Part shown: positions 26,811 through 35,784 of the stretch, piece after piece
How positions within the stretch are numbered: position 1 is the stretch's first letter
How the letters are laid out: every line of letters begins with the position of its first letter
NCBI RefSeq assembly: GCF_004337445.1
Contig: NZ_SJZB01000033.1
Coordinates: 27,695-91,694 of the forward strand
Origin: Parasulfuritortus cantonensis
GTDB taxonomy: Bacteria; Pseudomonadota; Gammaproteobacteria; Burkholderiales; Thiobacillaceae
Length of the DNA: 64,000 nucleotides
Reading direction: 5' to 3'
The notes under the pieces: generated by a model
What the model was told of the DNA's origin: nothing
Database searches by the model: none
Seen by the model: the letters and a program-made list of their open reading frames with translations, nothing else
Made by a program: the position numbers and the translations under genes

Positions 26811-27741
26811 ATCCCAGCTTTCTCAACCAGCGGGCAAGAAATCGTAAGAGAGTCCTTCCTTTTCTTACCAACCAGTTGCCCCGGGTTCTCGCGGGGAATA
26901 CAGAAGCGTCTATAGACCTCTGTAGCCGACGATAATGGCTTTCAAGCTCCATATTGGTGGATGCCATCTTGCCGAACAGTTCTTCTATCCCCTGCAGGGA
27001 AGGCATGGCCAAGGGCACTTTCTCAGGCACCTCGACGCCACTGTCAGCGAATCGCGCCGCCATGAAATCGCGGCAGACACGGGGGACGTCTTTCTCGCCA
27101 GATGCAATCTCCCAAGCCGCCATGGCTACAGCATAGTCGTCATCGACTTTGGCAAGATTGCGCCAGATAGGCAGAAAGCTGTCCTCAAGTTGGCGATGCT
27201 TATGTGCATGCAAGTAAGCCTTCGCGAATATGTCCTCCCAATTCTGTTCGTAATCGTGCAGGCCGATTACTCGGTCAGACTGGAAGAATCCATACCCCGC
27301 TCTCCGCATCGCCTGGATCATCTCCGTCTCGGGCCGTAACGTTTCCTCACCAGAAAGCAAACGCAATGCTTGCGGAATAAGGCTGGTTCGATACAAATGA
27401 TTGCCAGCAGGCCGCTTGGAGGGCAGAAGTTTGTCTAGCACCAGTGCTTGCACAGCAAATGTTGTCTCGGGCAATTCCCTTGCTTCTGTCATGAATTCAA
27501 TCAACTCGGATTGAACTAGGACATCGGCATCAATACACAGTGTCCACTGGCGACCTAATGCGGCCCCAAGTTCCAATGATTGGCGCAATGTATATACGAA
27601 AGGTTTGCCAGTAACCCGATGTACCGTCTGCCCTTCGAATGCCTCCGCCAGCAGTGCGCTACAGGCGTCTGCGGTGCGTTCCCCGCATTCACGAACGATG
27701 ATGCTGATGTCGTCGAGAGAATGTTTAGAAAGTGCGCGCAC
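26797..27741 (-). CDS. Putative GT-A glycosyltransferase (start uncertain)
   Basis: This is a 314-residue frame opening at GTG 27741. It carries ISIIVRECGERT at the start, IDADVLVQSE (a DXD-type metal motif near residue 72), and TEMIQAMRRAGYGF, HDYEQNWEDIFAKAYLH, suggesting a GT-A-like nucleotide-sugar-binding fold. The C-terminus is basic and hydrophobic (LVRKGRTLLRFLARWL), perhaps a peripheral membrane anchor. In the same frame, an upstream ATG at 27840 is coupled to the methyltransferase stop but is blocked by TGA at 27754-27756 (see separate entry). Product made today probably starts at the GTG, or the gene is broken. Family assignment is moderate. Confidence 0.65.
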   Translation of the reverse strand: MRALSKHSLDDISIIVRECGERTADACSALLAEAFEGQTVHRVTGKPFVYTLRQSLELGAALGRQWTLCIDADVLVQSELIEFMTEARELPETTFAVQALVLDKLLPSKRPAGNHLYRTSLIPQALRLLSGEETLRPETEMIQAMRRAGYGFFQSDRVIGLHDYEQNWEDIFAKAYLHAHKHRQLEDSFLPIWRNLAKVDDDYAVAMAAWEIASGEKDVPRVCRDFMAARFADSGVEVPEKVPLAMPSLQGIEELFGKMASTNMELESHYRRLQRSIDASVFPARTRGNWLVRKGRTLLRFLARWLRKLGYGAA

Positions 27742-27753
27742 TGTTTCGATACA

Positions 27754-27840
27754 TCAAGTCGCGGGATTTACAGCCTTGTTCTCGAAGCTCCAGGCCATGC
27801 GGTCGACCAAGGATGCACGGGCAAAGATCGCAATGTTCAT
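27754..27840 (-). other. Upstream-coupled 28-codon frame closed by in-frame TGA
   Basis: ATG 27840 overlaps the TGA of the methyltransferase gene (ATGA), exactly as other junctions in this operon. It reads 28 sensible residues (starts MNIAIFARASL) and then meets TGA at 27756-27754. Four codons later the same frame resumes the glycosyltransferase at GTG 27741. The most economical reading is that the original gene began at 27840 and was cut by one nonsense change, for example TGG to TGA, or by a base-call error. Residue after the stop is Cys-Ile-Glu-Thr in frame. Confidence 0.6.
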
Positions 27841-28592
27841 CCGCCGTTGTCCTGTGCCTTTGGCCTATCGGCATCGACGTTGTCTGGTTCCGAGTGCATG
27901 GTTTTCTCCAGCTTTCTATAGACGAAAAAGTAACCAGTAGTGCCATCCGTGGAGTGCAGGACGCGACCGATCAGTTCCAAAATGTAGGTCAGCGCTATCA
28001 GAACCGGACTCAATAGCAGCGCAGCCGTACGTTCGCCCCGTGTACCAACGGCGAATCGGCGGAGCAACAAGACAGCTACGGCATCGAAATAACCATTGCG
28101 CTCACGTAATTGCAGGAGTTCGAAATCTGCGAACAACATCCTCAGGCCGTGACTGGTGTAACGAAAGTAGTCCGCCGGCGCATCATGTATTCCCAGAAGA
28201 AAAGGCGTTGAACCGACAAGCACGCCACCGGGCTGTAGGACACGGTTCAGTTCCCGTACAGCGAGATGGGGGTGCCGCACGTGTTCAAGTACTTCAATGC
28301 AAATTGCCATGCTTACTGAAGCATCGGCGAGGGCCGACAAATCCTCCATGTCAGCGACCAGATCAGGATGCCGGTTCGGGTCGATATCGATGGATGTCGC
28401 CCTCACCCCCAAGTCATCGAGCCAACCAGCCACCTCCCCGCCCGCTCCGATGTTAATGACCAGACCTTGTCCGTTTGCCGAAAACTCGCGAATTGATTCT
28501 TCTAGCCAGGCATGCAGATTCCTGCGTGATCGCCGCTTGGAAAAACGCACGAGTCGACGGGCCACGCTTTGGACCAGATCGTCAAACATCAT
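27837..28592 (-). CDS. Class I SAM-dependent methyltransferase
   Basis: This protein of about 251 residues has motif I VINIGAGGEVAGWL, the strand-2 acidic SIDIDPNRHPD, motif near MAICIEVLEHVRHPHLA, and LNRVLQPGGVLVGSTPF, all standard for SAM methyltransferases of the UbiE/methyltransferase-11 type. A long hydrophobic stretch (LLLSPVLIALTYILELIG, about 205-222) could attach it to the membrane. The start is the ATG at 28592 (or the next at 28589), 11 nt inside the asnB end; the longer ORF reads through asnB and is rejected. Role within the polysaccharide operon, probably sugar or end-group methylation, is inferred from position. Confidence 0.78.
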   Translation of the reverse strand: MMFDDLVQSVARRLVRFSKRRSRRNLHAWLEESIREFSANGQGLVINIGAGGEVAGWLDDLGVRATSIDIDPNRHPDLVADMEDLSALADASVSMAICIEVLEHVRHPHLAVRELNRVLQPGGVLVGSTPFLLGIHDAPADYFRYTSHGLRMLFADFELLQLRERNGYFDAVAVLLLRRFAVGTRGERTAALLLSPVLIALTYILELIGRVLHSTDGTTGYFFVYRKLEKTMHSEPDNVDADRPKAQDNGG

Positions 28593-30441
28593 GCCCGCCC
28601 CAAGCTTGTCCGCCCTCGATCCAACGTCGGCCCCATAACTCGGCTTCCACCAACAACCACCAAGTACGGATGCTGGCCCAGGCATTCGCGCGTGCACGCA
28701 CCAACAAGCCATTCTCCCAATCGGGCCGGACCACACCGCGACCGACCAGCACCCCATCGTTGATCAGGCGATTGCCCCAGGCACGCAGGTCCGCGTCCAA
28801 CCAAGATGCCAAGGGACTACTGAACCCTTTCTTTCGCGGGGTGAGGATTTCTGGCCCAAGAAACGCCCGTGCGGCGCGCTTGAGCAAAGACTTCCGCTCG
28901 CCACGCGCGTAGTTGAGTTCAATAGGCAACGAAAGAGCAGTCTGAATCAAGTCGATATCCAGGAATGGCACCCTGGCCTCTACCCCATGCGCCATAGCCG
29001 CCCGGTCCACCTTGCACAGGATGTGATCAACCAAGTAGTGGCTTATGTCGGCCAGTTGAGCCGTCAGCAATGCCGGCTGACCGGACTGGAAATAGGGCCG
29101 AAGCGTATCCAATGCATTCCCCTCGACCTGCTTCCTGAACTCGGCGGTAAGGAGGCCGGCCTGTTCCTGATCCGTACATGCGCCTTCATAGCGAAAATAG
29201 CGCTCCATGTCTCCGTCAGAAAGTGCTCGAGCTCCGAGCAGACCGTTCCCCCGCGCCCAGTACCAGAGCCGTCGGCCAAATCGCCCCGACCATCGCAGCG
29301 GCCGGTCGAAATCGTCATAGCGTAGGTAACCCAGAAACAATTCGTCTGCACCGTCGCCACCAAGGGCAACGACCGTCTCATGTCGGCGCGCCAGGCGCGC
29401 CACCTCCATGAACGGCATGGGGCCATTCGGATCGAAAGGTTCGTCGTAATACTCTGCTATCTCATAGAGCACCGCCTGAACACGTGGCCTGCCCAACAAT
29501 TGTTCGTGGTGCTCTGTAGCAAACCGGGTAGCCACTTCTTGTGCGTGGACACGCTCGTCACTGCTCGACTCGTCAAAGCCAACGGTGAACGTACGTAGCT
29601 CAATGGTTCGACGAGCGACGGCGACCAACAGGCTGGAGTCGATTCCACCGCTGAGGAAACAACCGACCGGCACGTCCGATACGAGTTGGCTGTCTATCGC
29701 CTGGACCAGCCTGCCCTGTACTTCAGTCACCGCCTCAACGGCACCTAACCGGGCGGGCCGATATTCGGGGTGCCAATATTCGCGCACCTCGGTGCGCCCT
29801 GCCTTGAGATGCAGCCAATGGCCAGCAGGCAATTTGCGCATGCCGGCAAACGCGCTGCGCTCGCGCGGCACATAACCAAAGGCGAAATAATCACGAAATC
29901 CGGTAGCGTCGATCTCTCGTGGAAATGCACCGTCCTCCAGAATCGCCCGTGGCTGCGAGGCAAAGGTGAATCGACCAGCGTATTGGCTGTAGTAGAGCGG
30001 TTTCACGCCCACATGATCCCGCGCCAGGAACAACTCCTTTGTATGCTCGTCCCATATGCCGAAGGCAAAGATACCGCGCAGGCGATGGACACACTCCTTA
30101 CCCCAGGCCTCCCAAGCATGCACGATGACTTCCGTGTCCGACTCGGAACGAAAGCGATGCCCCAACTGCGACAATTCCGCCCGCAACAACCGGTAATTGT
30201 AGATTTCGCCATTGAAGGTGATCCATACCGTGCCGTCCTCATTGCACATGGGCTGGGCTCCGGCAGGGCTAAGGTCGATGATTGCCAGCCGGCGGTGGCC
30301 GAACCAAACGCGGCCATTGTCCAGTATTGTGACTCCTCGACCATCCGGCCCACGGTGGCGCAACGTATCCAGCATCCGATCGAATAACTGCTGATCGATA
30401 TTTGGCCTATCCGTCGACACCACACCCAGAATGCCGCACAT
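28582..30441 (-). CDS. asnB: Asparagine synthase (glutamine-hydrolysing)
   Basis: This 619-residue, two-domain enzyme starts MCGILGV, so Cys2 is the glutaminase nucleophile after Met removal. N-terminal blocks RHRGPDGRG, HRRLAIIDLS, NGEIYNYRLL, SESDTEVI belong to the class II amidotransferase domain. The synthetase domain from about residue 210 has the PP-loop SGGIDSSLL and GGDGADELFLGYLRY. In sugar clusters, AsnB-like amidotransferases amidate uronic or amino-acid-substituted sugars, although the protein could also make free asparagine. It sits between two methyltransferase genes with tight spacing, which favours a role in polymer decoration. Confidence 0.92.
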   Translation of the reverse strand: MCGILGVVSTDRPNIDQQLFDRMLDTLRHRGPDGRGVTILDNGRVWFGHRRLAIIDLSPAGAQPMCNEDGTVWITFNGEIYNYRLLRAELSQLGHRFRSESDTEVIVHAWEAWGKECVHRLRGIFAFGIWDEHTKELFLARDHVGVKPLYYSQYAGRFTFASQPRAILEDGAFPREIDATGFRDYFAFGYVPRERSAFAGMRKLPAGHWLHLKAGRTEVREYWHPEYRPARLGAVEAVTEVQGRLVQAIDSQLVSDVPVGCFLSGGIDSSLLVAVARRTIELRTFTVGFDESSSDERVHAQEVATRFATEHHEQLLGRPRVQAVLYEIAEYYDEPFDPNGPMPFMEVARLARRHETVVALGGDGADELFLGYLRYDDFDRPLRWSGRFGRRLWYWARGNGLLGARALSDGDMERYFRYEGACTDQEQAGLLTAEFRKQVEGNALDTLRPYFQSGQPALLTAQLADISHYLVDHILCKVDRAAMAHGVEARVPFLDIDLIQTALSLPIELNYARGERKSLLKRAARAFLGPEILTPRKKGFSSPLASWLDADLRAWGNRLINDGVLVGRGVVRPDWENGLLVRARANAWASIRTWWLLVEAELWGRRWIEGGQAWGGHDV

Positions 30442-30447
30442 GGATTG

Positions 30448-31419
30448 TCAGGCCGACCTGTCGCGACGGATGGCAGTACAGTACATGGGTGAAATAGGAT
30501 GCTCGGTCATATAGAGAATTTCGAAACCTTCAGACTCGATGATGGACCGAAACTCATCGGGACGCATGGGATGGTCGTGCCACGGAGTAAGCGCGTCAAA
30601 GGTAATTTGCTTTTCCAACTCAAGCACGGATGTTTCCGCAGTCATCCCACCCTCGGCATGCCTGGATAGATAGTAAAACGGGATGAATTTATATGCGATA
30701 GATCTGGTTAACCGGTGCCTATACATGAATCGATTCAGCCTGTGCAAAAAAGGCCCTGCGATATCCAGATACAACACAATTGCTCGCCACGGCAATCGTT
30801 TAGTCAGCCACCGGTACTTGTATCGCCATTCCGACATGTAGCGCCTAGATCGTTTGTAAGAATGAGCGAAAAGCAACCCACCCGGCTTCACTTTCGCACA
30901 AATATTCCGCAAGGCCAGCGCGGGGTCTGGGGTGTGCTGTAGAACCCGGTGACAGTAGACCACATCAAAACTACGATCCGGATATGGAATGTCGTAGATA
31001 GAGGCTTGCGAAATATGCAAGCGGGGATCCTTTAAATATTGTGCGGCACGCTCAACCGCCGTACTCAAATCAAACGAGTGCACCTCGTAAAATGGCAGCC
31101 TGAGAAGAACCTCAGTGTCATCGCCACCCCCCATACCACATTCCAGCAGGGTCTTACCTTCAAGCTTGAATTCTGAGAAATGCGTACGCTCGAGAATAAC
31201 GCTCTGGAGATTGTAGCCTTGGTTCCGGACATCGCTTCGAATACTGTGCCATTTCTTCCATTGATAGCCGAAGCTCTCGGCGTAGTTATCAGCTGGATCT
31301 ACAAATCTAGGAATTCCGTCAACGACTGGGGCCACCAAGGAACCAGTGTGCATATTGACCAAACCATTCGATCTTAACTCGAGAAAATCATGGGTTCTCG
31401 GATCAACATATTCGACCAT
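30448..31419 (-). CDS. Class I SAM-dependent methyltransferase with N-terminal extension
   Basis: This 323-residue protein has SAM-binding motif I TLLECGMGGGDDTEVL, acidic VHSFDLSTAVE, and YDIPYPDRSFDVVYCHRVLQHTPD, the standard class I set, followed by PGGLLFAHSY. Residues 1-60 may be a Trm112-like substrate domain (VVDGIPRFVDP), which such proteins often carry in O-antigen loci. ATG 31419 with AAGGGTG eight bases before it is preferred to GTG 31428. Base composition is well below the genome average. Substrate unknown. It is third in the operon, 21 bp after the ATPase gene. Confidence 0.78.
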   Translation of the reverse strand: MVEYVDPRTHDFLELRSNGLVNMHTGSLVAPVVDGIPRFVDPADNYAESFGYQWKKWHSIRSDVRNQGYNLQSVILERTHFSEFKLEGKTLLECGMGGGDDTEVLLRLPFYEVHSFDLSTAVERAAQYLKDPRLHISQASIYDIPYPDRSFDVVYCHRVLQHTPDPALALRNICAKVKPGGLLFAHSYKRSRRYMSEWRYKYRWLTKRLPWRAIVLYLDIAGPFLHRLNRFMYRHRLTRSIAYKFIPFYYLSRHAEGGMTAETSVLELEKQITFDALTPWHDHPMRPDEFRSIIESEGFEILYMTEHPISPMYCTAIRRDRSA

Positions 31420-31440
31420 TAATAACACCCTTGCACTCGT

Positions 31441-32682
31441 CTAGATACACGACATAAAGTCCCAGTGCCCATTACACACAAACACGCCCTGGTCAGTAGA
31501 CAGATTACGCCCTGGGCCATCCCTTTGCGTTACTCTGAACTCCAAGGCGCGCTGCCATGTATCAAGCCTCACTTTACCGTCACTTGCCACAGCATTAATG
31601 TAGTACCAACCACTTGTAAGCTGGCATGGCGACATAGTGAATGAAACAGATCTCTTTCCTTCGAATATCTGACTCTCAGAGACCCCATTAGCTGTCGCCA
31701 TAATTACTATTGCATTATTGGCAGAGCATATTTCGAATCTGAATCTCAGACCGGATAACCTCTGCTCTGCATTAATGTCAGCCACAATACATATAGTATC
31801 TGACGTGTTAACAACGTTAGGCTCCTGGCCATTAGCGTCTACAACCCTTAAGCTCTCGAACCTCAACACACCCGTTCCCTCTCGATAATCTGTCTTGGAC
31901 CGACCCAGAGGGGGAAGACTTTGTTGTACCAGATCATGATAAAGATTGAGGGCCTGCTTACCGTCACAAACAGGGGGCATGCATCCCTTGTGCATTACAC
32001 CAACCTTTTGGCAAAGGCTTTCAATTTGGTAGGGGTTGTGTGACACCACAATAAAAGCTGTGCCCTGGCCCTGCAGTTTCTGAATGCGATCAAAGCATTT
32101 CTTCTGGAATCTTGCGTCCCCAACAGCCAAGGCCTCATCCACAAGCATGACGTCGGGTGAAAGGTGGATGGCAATGGAAAACCCCAGCCGCACATGCATG
32201 CCTGAGCTATAGCTCTGCACTGGCGCATCGATGAAGTCCTCGATTTCCGAGAAATCAATGATGGCATCCAGCTTTGAATCGATTTCACGCTTGCTCAAGC
32301 CCAATACGGATGCATTGATGTAGATGTTTTCTCGACCACTCAAAATCGGATTGAAACCCGCTCCGAGTGCGATCAATGCACCGACCCGCCCCCTCACTTC
32401 CACACGTCCTGCATCCGGCTTGATCAAACCGTTCAGCAGGCGAAGCAACGTCGTTTTCCCAGCCCCGTTGTGGCCAATCAAGCCGAGTGCTTCGCCTCGT
32501 TTCACCTCGAATGAAACATCCTTGATGGCCCAGAATTCGTCACGACGCAGGCCACCGTCGCCACCGTGACGGCGACCGACCAGTTCACCCGCCAAATCGC
32601 TCATGCCGTACCAGAGCGAGCGCTTTAGGTTGCGGCAAAACTTCTTGGATACGCCTTCAACCTTGATCATGGTATCTGTCAT
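31441..32682 (-). CDS. Polysaccharide ABC transporter ATP-binding protein (Wzt/TagH type)
   Basis: This 413-residue protein has a nucleotide-binding domain at residues 5-245: Walker A GHNGAGKTT, Q-loop, signature YSSGMHVRL, Walker B VMLVDEAL with H-loop VVSHN, FNPILSGRENIY being a polysaccharide-exporter block. A C-terminal domain of about 165 residues, a Wzt-type beta sandwich, follows; in O-antigen exporters such a domain reads the chain-end. The ATPase half is GC-rich, but the C-terminal half is conspicuously AT-rich. Together with the permease (4 bp gap) it exports the polymer across the inner membrane. Confidence 0.9.
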   Translation of the reverse strand: MTDTMIKVEGVSKKFCRNLKRSLWYGMSDLAGELVGRRHGGDGGLRRDEFWAIKDVSFEVKRGEALGLIGHNGAGKTTLLRLLNGLIKPDAGRVEVRGRVGALIALGAGFNPILSGRENIYINASVLGLSKREIDSKLDAIIDFSEIEDFIDAPVQSYSSGMHVRLGFSIAIHLSPDVMLVDEALAVGDARFQKKCFDRIQKLQGQGTAFIVVSHNPYQIESLCQKVGVMHKGCMPPVCDGKQALNLYHDLVQQSLPPLGRSKTDYREGTGVLRFESLRVVDANGQEPNVVNTSDTICIVADINAEQRLSGLRFRFEICSANNAIVIMATANGVSESQIFEGKRSVSFTMSPCQLTSGWYYINAVASDGKVRLDTWQRALEFRVTQRDGPGRNLSTDQGVFVCNGHWDFMSCI

Positions 32683-32686
32683 GGTG

Positions 32687-33538
32687 TCAGGCGCTCATGC
32701 GCTCGATCAGGATGGGCATGGCCGCGCGGTACACCACCCACACAACTGCCAACAATGCCAGCATGCCGACATTGACCGACAGGTAGTCACCCAGGAAGTG
32801 CGGCGTGAAGCCGGTCAGCGTCTCGCGCGCGGTAACGATCAGAGGGGTCAGCGGGTTGTACTGGAATAGCGTCGCCGCCCAACCTGCCGACGGCATCGGA
32901 AAGACCACGGGCGTCAGGAACATGAAGAATTGCATCAATAGCGGCAACCCTTTGCCGATGTCCGTGTAGAGCATGCCAACGGGGGTGAGCAGCAATCCAA
33001 ATGCCGTGCCCGCCAGGACCAGGGAAAGCACGGTTACGGGGAGGAACGCCAACCCGACGCCGGGTGTCACGCCCATGAGCCACAACGCGGGTATCAGCAC
33101 TGCCAGCTTGATGGCGGCGTTGAACAGGGTCTGGTAGATCCCGGACAGGACCAGCGCTTCGCGTGGGAAATTGATCTTCGCCAGCATGGGCTTGGCGGCG
33201 ACGGTCTGCTGCAGGGGCGCATTCACGGCATCCATGAAGATGGCCCACAACATGGCGCCGGTAAATACGAAAACCGGATAGGGAATCCCCGTATCCCGTA
33301 TCGTGACGACCCCCGTGTGCTGGATGAGCAGCCAGGCGGCCGTATTGGCGAGCGGCAGGATGAACGCCCAAAGCAGTCCCAGGGCGGTCTGGCGATATTG
33401 GGCCTTGATGTCCCGGAGGGCGAGCTGCCAGGCCAGTTCGCGTCCCGCGAGCAGATCGCCGAACATGTCCCGGAGCATGCGCCGGGGATTCCGCAGCGAT
33501 GATTCCGGTGTGTATACGGTGACCTTCAAATCCGCCAT
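32687..33538 (-). CDS. Polysaccharide ABC transporter permease (Wzm/TagG type)
   Basis: This 283-residue membrane protein has six hydrophobic segments from about residue 50 to 275 and the family start ELAWQLALRDIKAQYRQTALG, which is the ABC-2 permease amphipathic interface helix. INFPREALVLSG and TPVVFPMPSAGW blocks match Wzm/TagG/RfbA permeases. The ATG at 33538 is used; GTG 33550 is possible. It is the first gene of the twelve-gene minus-strand operon. Exports the undecaprenyl-linked polymer made by the downstream genes. Confidence 0.9.
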   Translation of the reverse strand: MADLKVTVYTPESSLRNPRRMLRDMFGDLLAGRELAWQLALRDIKAQYRQTALGLLWAFILPLANTAAWLLIQHTGVVTIRDTGIPYPVFVFTGAMLWAIFMDAVNAPLQQTVAAKPMLAKINFPREALVLSGIYQTLFNAAIKLAVLIPALWLMGVTPGVGLAFLPVTVLSLVLAGTAFGLLLTPVGMLYTDIGKGLPLLMQFFMFLTPVVFPMPSAGWAATLFQYNPLTPLIVTARETLTGFTPHFLGDYLSVNVGMLALLAVVWVVYRAAMPILIERMSA

Positions 33539-33782
33539 GGCCTGTCTCACCCCCGACCCGCCGGACTTCCCTGGCCGCCTGACTGTTTCAGGAGGGCGCG
33601 TTCCGCCCGATGCCAGACCCGCGCGTGGACCTCGCGGCCGGCACCTGGCCGCCGCCCGACCATGTGGGATCGGACAGTGCCGGCCCCTCCCGCGACGAGT
33701 ATGGCTTCACGCATCGTTTGGGAACCTCATTGAACGACTCCGCACCCTGGCTCGACTGCGCCATAGCATAGTGGAATGCCGA

Positions 33783-34235
33783 TCACGGCGAAATCGAGCC
33801 GGCATCCGCTCGTCCAGCCCCGGCGGTCATTCGCGCCTGCCAGCGCAGCCAGATGCGCAAGTGCCTGAAATCCTGGGCCGGAAGGCTGTCGGGCAGCACG
33901 ACGAGCGACGCGTGTCGGCGCCCTCCTTCCATCCGGTAGCGCATTACGACCAGCCAGGACAGCACCACGGTATCGGGCCCGACAGTTGCCGGGTGCCAAT
34001 CGTCGCCGACCCGGATTTCTAGCCGCCCGTCCGCATGGCCGCGCAACACGGTCGTGCGCCGCGAACGGGTGTATTGGATGAAGCTGGCCGCTAGGGCAAT
34101 CACGAGCACGGCCGGTTGCCAGCCGGCCAGACCCGCCAGCCAGGTCGCCAGGCCCGCCAGCACATGGGCTGCCATGACCACGTTGCGGAAGATGGCGGAC
34201 GGCCTGACTTCAAGTCCCAGATCGGTTGGCGCCAT
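33783..34235 (-). CDS. YgfX/CptA-like membrane protein
   Basis: This protein of about 150 residues resembles E. coli YgfX (CptA): two N-terminal membrane helices in a hairpin (about 17-60) followed by a small beta-rich cytoplasmic domain with DGRLEIRVGDDWHPATV, SWLVVMRYR, and LPDSLPAQDFRHLRIWLRW, the family's ending. In E. coli, YgfX is reported to affect cell shape and is paired with SdhE, but the partner is not adjacent here. The ATG at 34235 is used; a GTG 11 codons upstream is an alternative. The call rests on overall pattern and is moderate. Confidence 0.65.
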   Translation of the reverse strand: MAPTDLGLEVRPSAIFRNVVMAAHVLAGLATWLAGLAGWQPAVLVIALAASFIQYTRSRRTTVLRGHADGRLEIRVGDDWHPATVGPDTVVLSWLVVMRYRMEGGRRHASLVVLPDSLPAQDFRHLRIWLRWQARMTAGAGRADAGSISP

Positions 34236-34314
34236 GGCGAAATGATAATCCCGGTATTTGGCGTGCACGGCACGGATGGGTTAGGGTGTTTGCCACATTA
34301 CTGGCACTTCGACA

Positions 34315-35784
34315 ATGCATTTCTGGCCCCTGACATCGTTTGAGCCGTCGTCGCCGCACGGGCTCCGAAGGCACCTCTGGACTGCCATCCTGGGTATCCT
34401 GCTGGCGTTCGCGCCCGGCCTGCCGGCCCAGGCGGATGACTTGCCCGGGGACCTGCAGGCCGCCTTGGGGCGGGCCAACATTCCCGAGGAACACATAGGC
34501 GTGGTCGTACAGGACCTTGCGAACGGAGTGACGGAAGTTGCGTTCGGCGGGCATCACGCCTTCAACCCGGCCTCCGTCATGAAGTTGCTGACCACGCTGG
34601 TGGCACTGGACACGCTCGGCCCGGGTCATACCTTCAAGACCCAGGTCCTGGTCGATGGGACAGTGAACAATGGCGTCCTGCACGGCAACCTGGTCCTGCG
34701 CGGTGGCGGCGACCCGGCCCTCAACGTCGAGCGTTTCTGGCTCCTGCTGCGCGCGATCCAGGCGCGCGGCATCCGGGTCATCGACGGCGACGTCGTATTC
34801 GACGACAGCTACTACGCCGTCGACCTGGACGATCCCGGCGAATTCGACGCCGCACCGCTGAAGCCGTACAACGCCGCCCCGGTTGCCCTGCTGGTGAACT
34901 ACAACGCGGTGGCGCTGCACCTGCGCCCGGCCAACGGGGGCGTCGAGGCGCGCCTCGATCCGCCCGGGCTGACCGTCGACAACCGCCTGGCCGCCGACCC
35001 GGACGCCGCCTGCGACGCCTGGCAGGACCGCCTGGACATGAGCCGGGACGGTGACACCCTGGTGCTTTCCGGCGCCTATCCGGTGGCCTGCGCGGACCAG
35101 TCCACCTGGCTCAACCTGATGTGCCCGCCGGCCACCGCGGCGGCCTATTTCAACGACCTTTGGCGCGAGTTGGGCGGCCGCCATGCCGGGCAGGTCCGGC
35201 TTGGCGAGACCCCGGAATCGGCGCGCCCGCTGCTGGAATTCGAGTCGCCTCCGTTGGCCGAAATCGTCCGGGGCATCAACAAGTTCAGCAACAACGTCAT
35301 GGCCAAGATGCTCTATCTGGACCTGGGTGCGATCCGCCTGGGCGGGGCGGCGACCTGGGAGAAGAGTGACCGCGCCGTGCGCGACTGGCTGGCCGAGAAG
35401 GGCCTGGCGATGCCCGAACTGGTCCTGGAGAACGGCAGTGGCCTGTCGCGCATCGAGCGCATCTCGGCCGGTTCGATGGCCAGGCTCCTGGTTTGGGCCG
35501 CCGGCCAGCCGATCTACTACGAATTCGCCGCCTCCCTGCCGGCCCTGGGCGAGGAGGGGACCCAGCAAAGACGCATGCGGGGCGAGCCGGAGGCCGGCCG
35601 GGCCTGGCTGAAGAGCGGCACCCTGAACGGCGCCCGCAACCTGGCCGGCTACATCCTCGACGCGGCTGGCCATCGCAAGGTGGTGGTACTCTTCATCAAC
35701 CACCCGGGGGTGACCCGGGCCGACCTGATCCAGGCCGCCGTACTCCGGCATGCGATCAACGCCTTGCCGCCCGCCCTGCCCTGA
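34315..35784 (+). CDS. dacB: D-Ala-D-Ala carboxypeptidase/endopeptidase, PBP4 (DacB)
   Basis: This 489-residue periplasmic enzyme trims or opens cross-links in peptidoglycan. Residues 1-41 form a signal peptide (LLAFAPGLPAQA). The active-site triad of the S13 peptidase family is clear: SVMK (Ser nucleophile) around residue 87, SNN in INKFSNNVMAK, and KSGT in AWLKSGTLNGAR. The large inserted domains typical of S13 lie between SxxK and SxN. Length matches the family. Divergent from the ygfX-like gene with a short promoter gap. Ends 311 bp before priA. Confidence 0.93.
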   Translation: MHFWPLTSFEPSSPHGLRRHLWTAILGILLAFAPGLPAQADDLPGDLQAALGRANIPEEHIGVVVQDLANGVTEVAFGGHHAFNPASVMKLLTTLVALDTLGPGHTFKTQVLVDGTVNNGVLHGNLVLRGGGDPALNVERFWLLLRAIQARGIRVIDGDVVFDDSYYAVDLDDPGEFDAAPLKPYNAAPVALLVNYNAVALHLRPANGGVEARLDPPGLTVDNRLAADPDAACDAWQDRLDMSRDGDTLVLSGAYPVACADQSTWLNLMCPPATAAAYFNDLWRELGGRHAGQVRLGETPESARPLLEFESPPLAEIVRGINKFSNNVMAKMLYLDLGAIRLGGAATWEKSDRAVRDWLAEKGLAMPELVLENGSGLSRIERISAGSMARLLVWAAGQPIYYEFAASLPALGEEGTQQRRMRGEPEAGRAWLKSGTLNGARNLAGYILDAAGHRKVVVLFINHPGVTRADLIQAAVLRHAINALPPALP

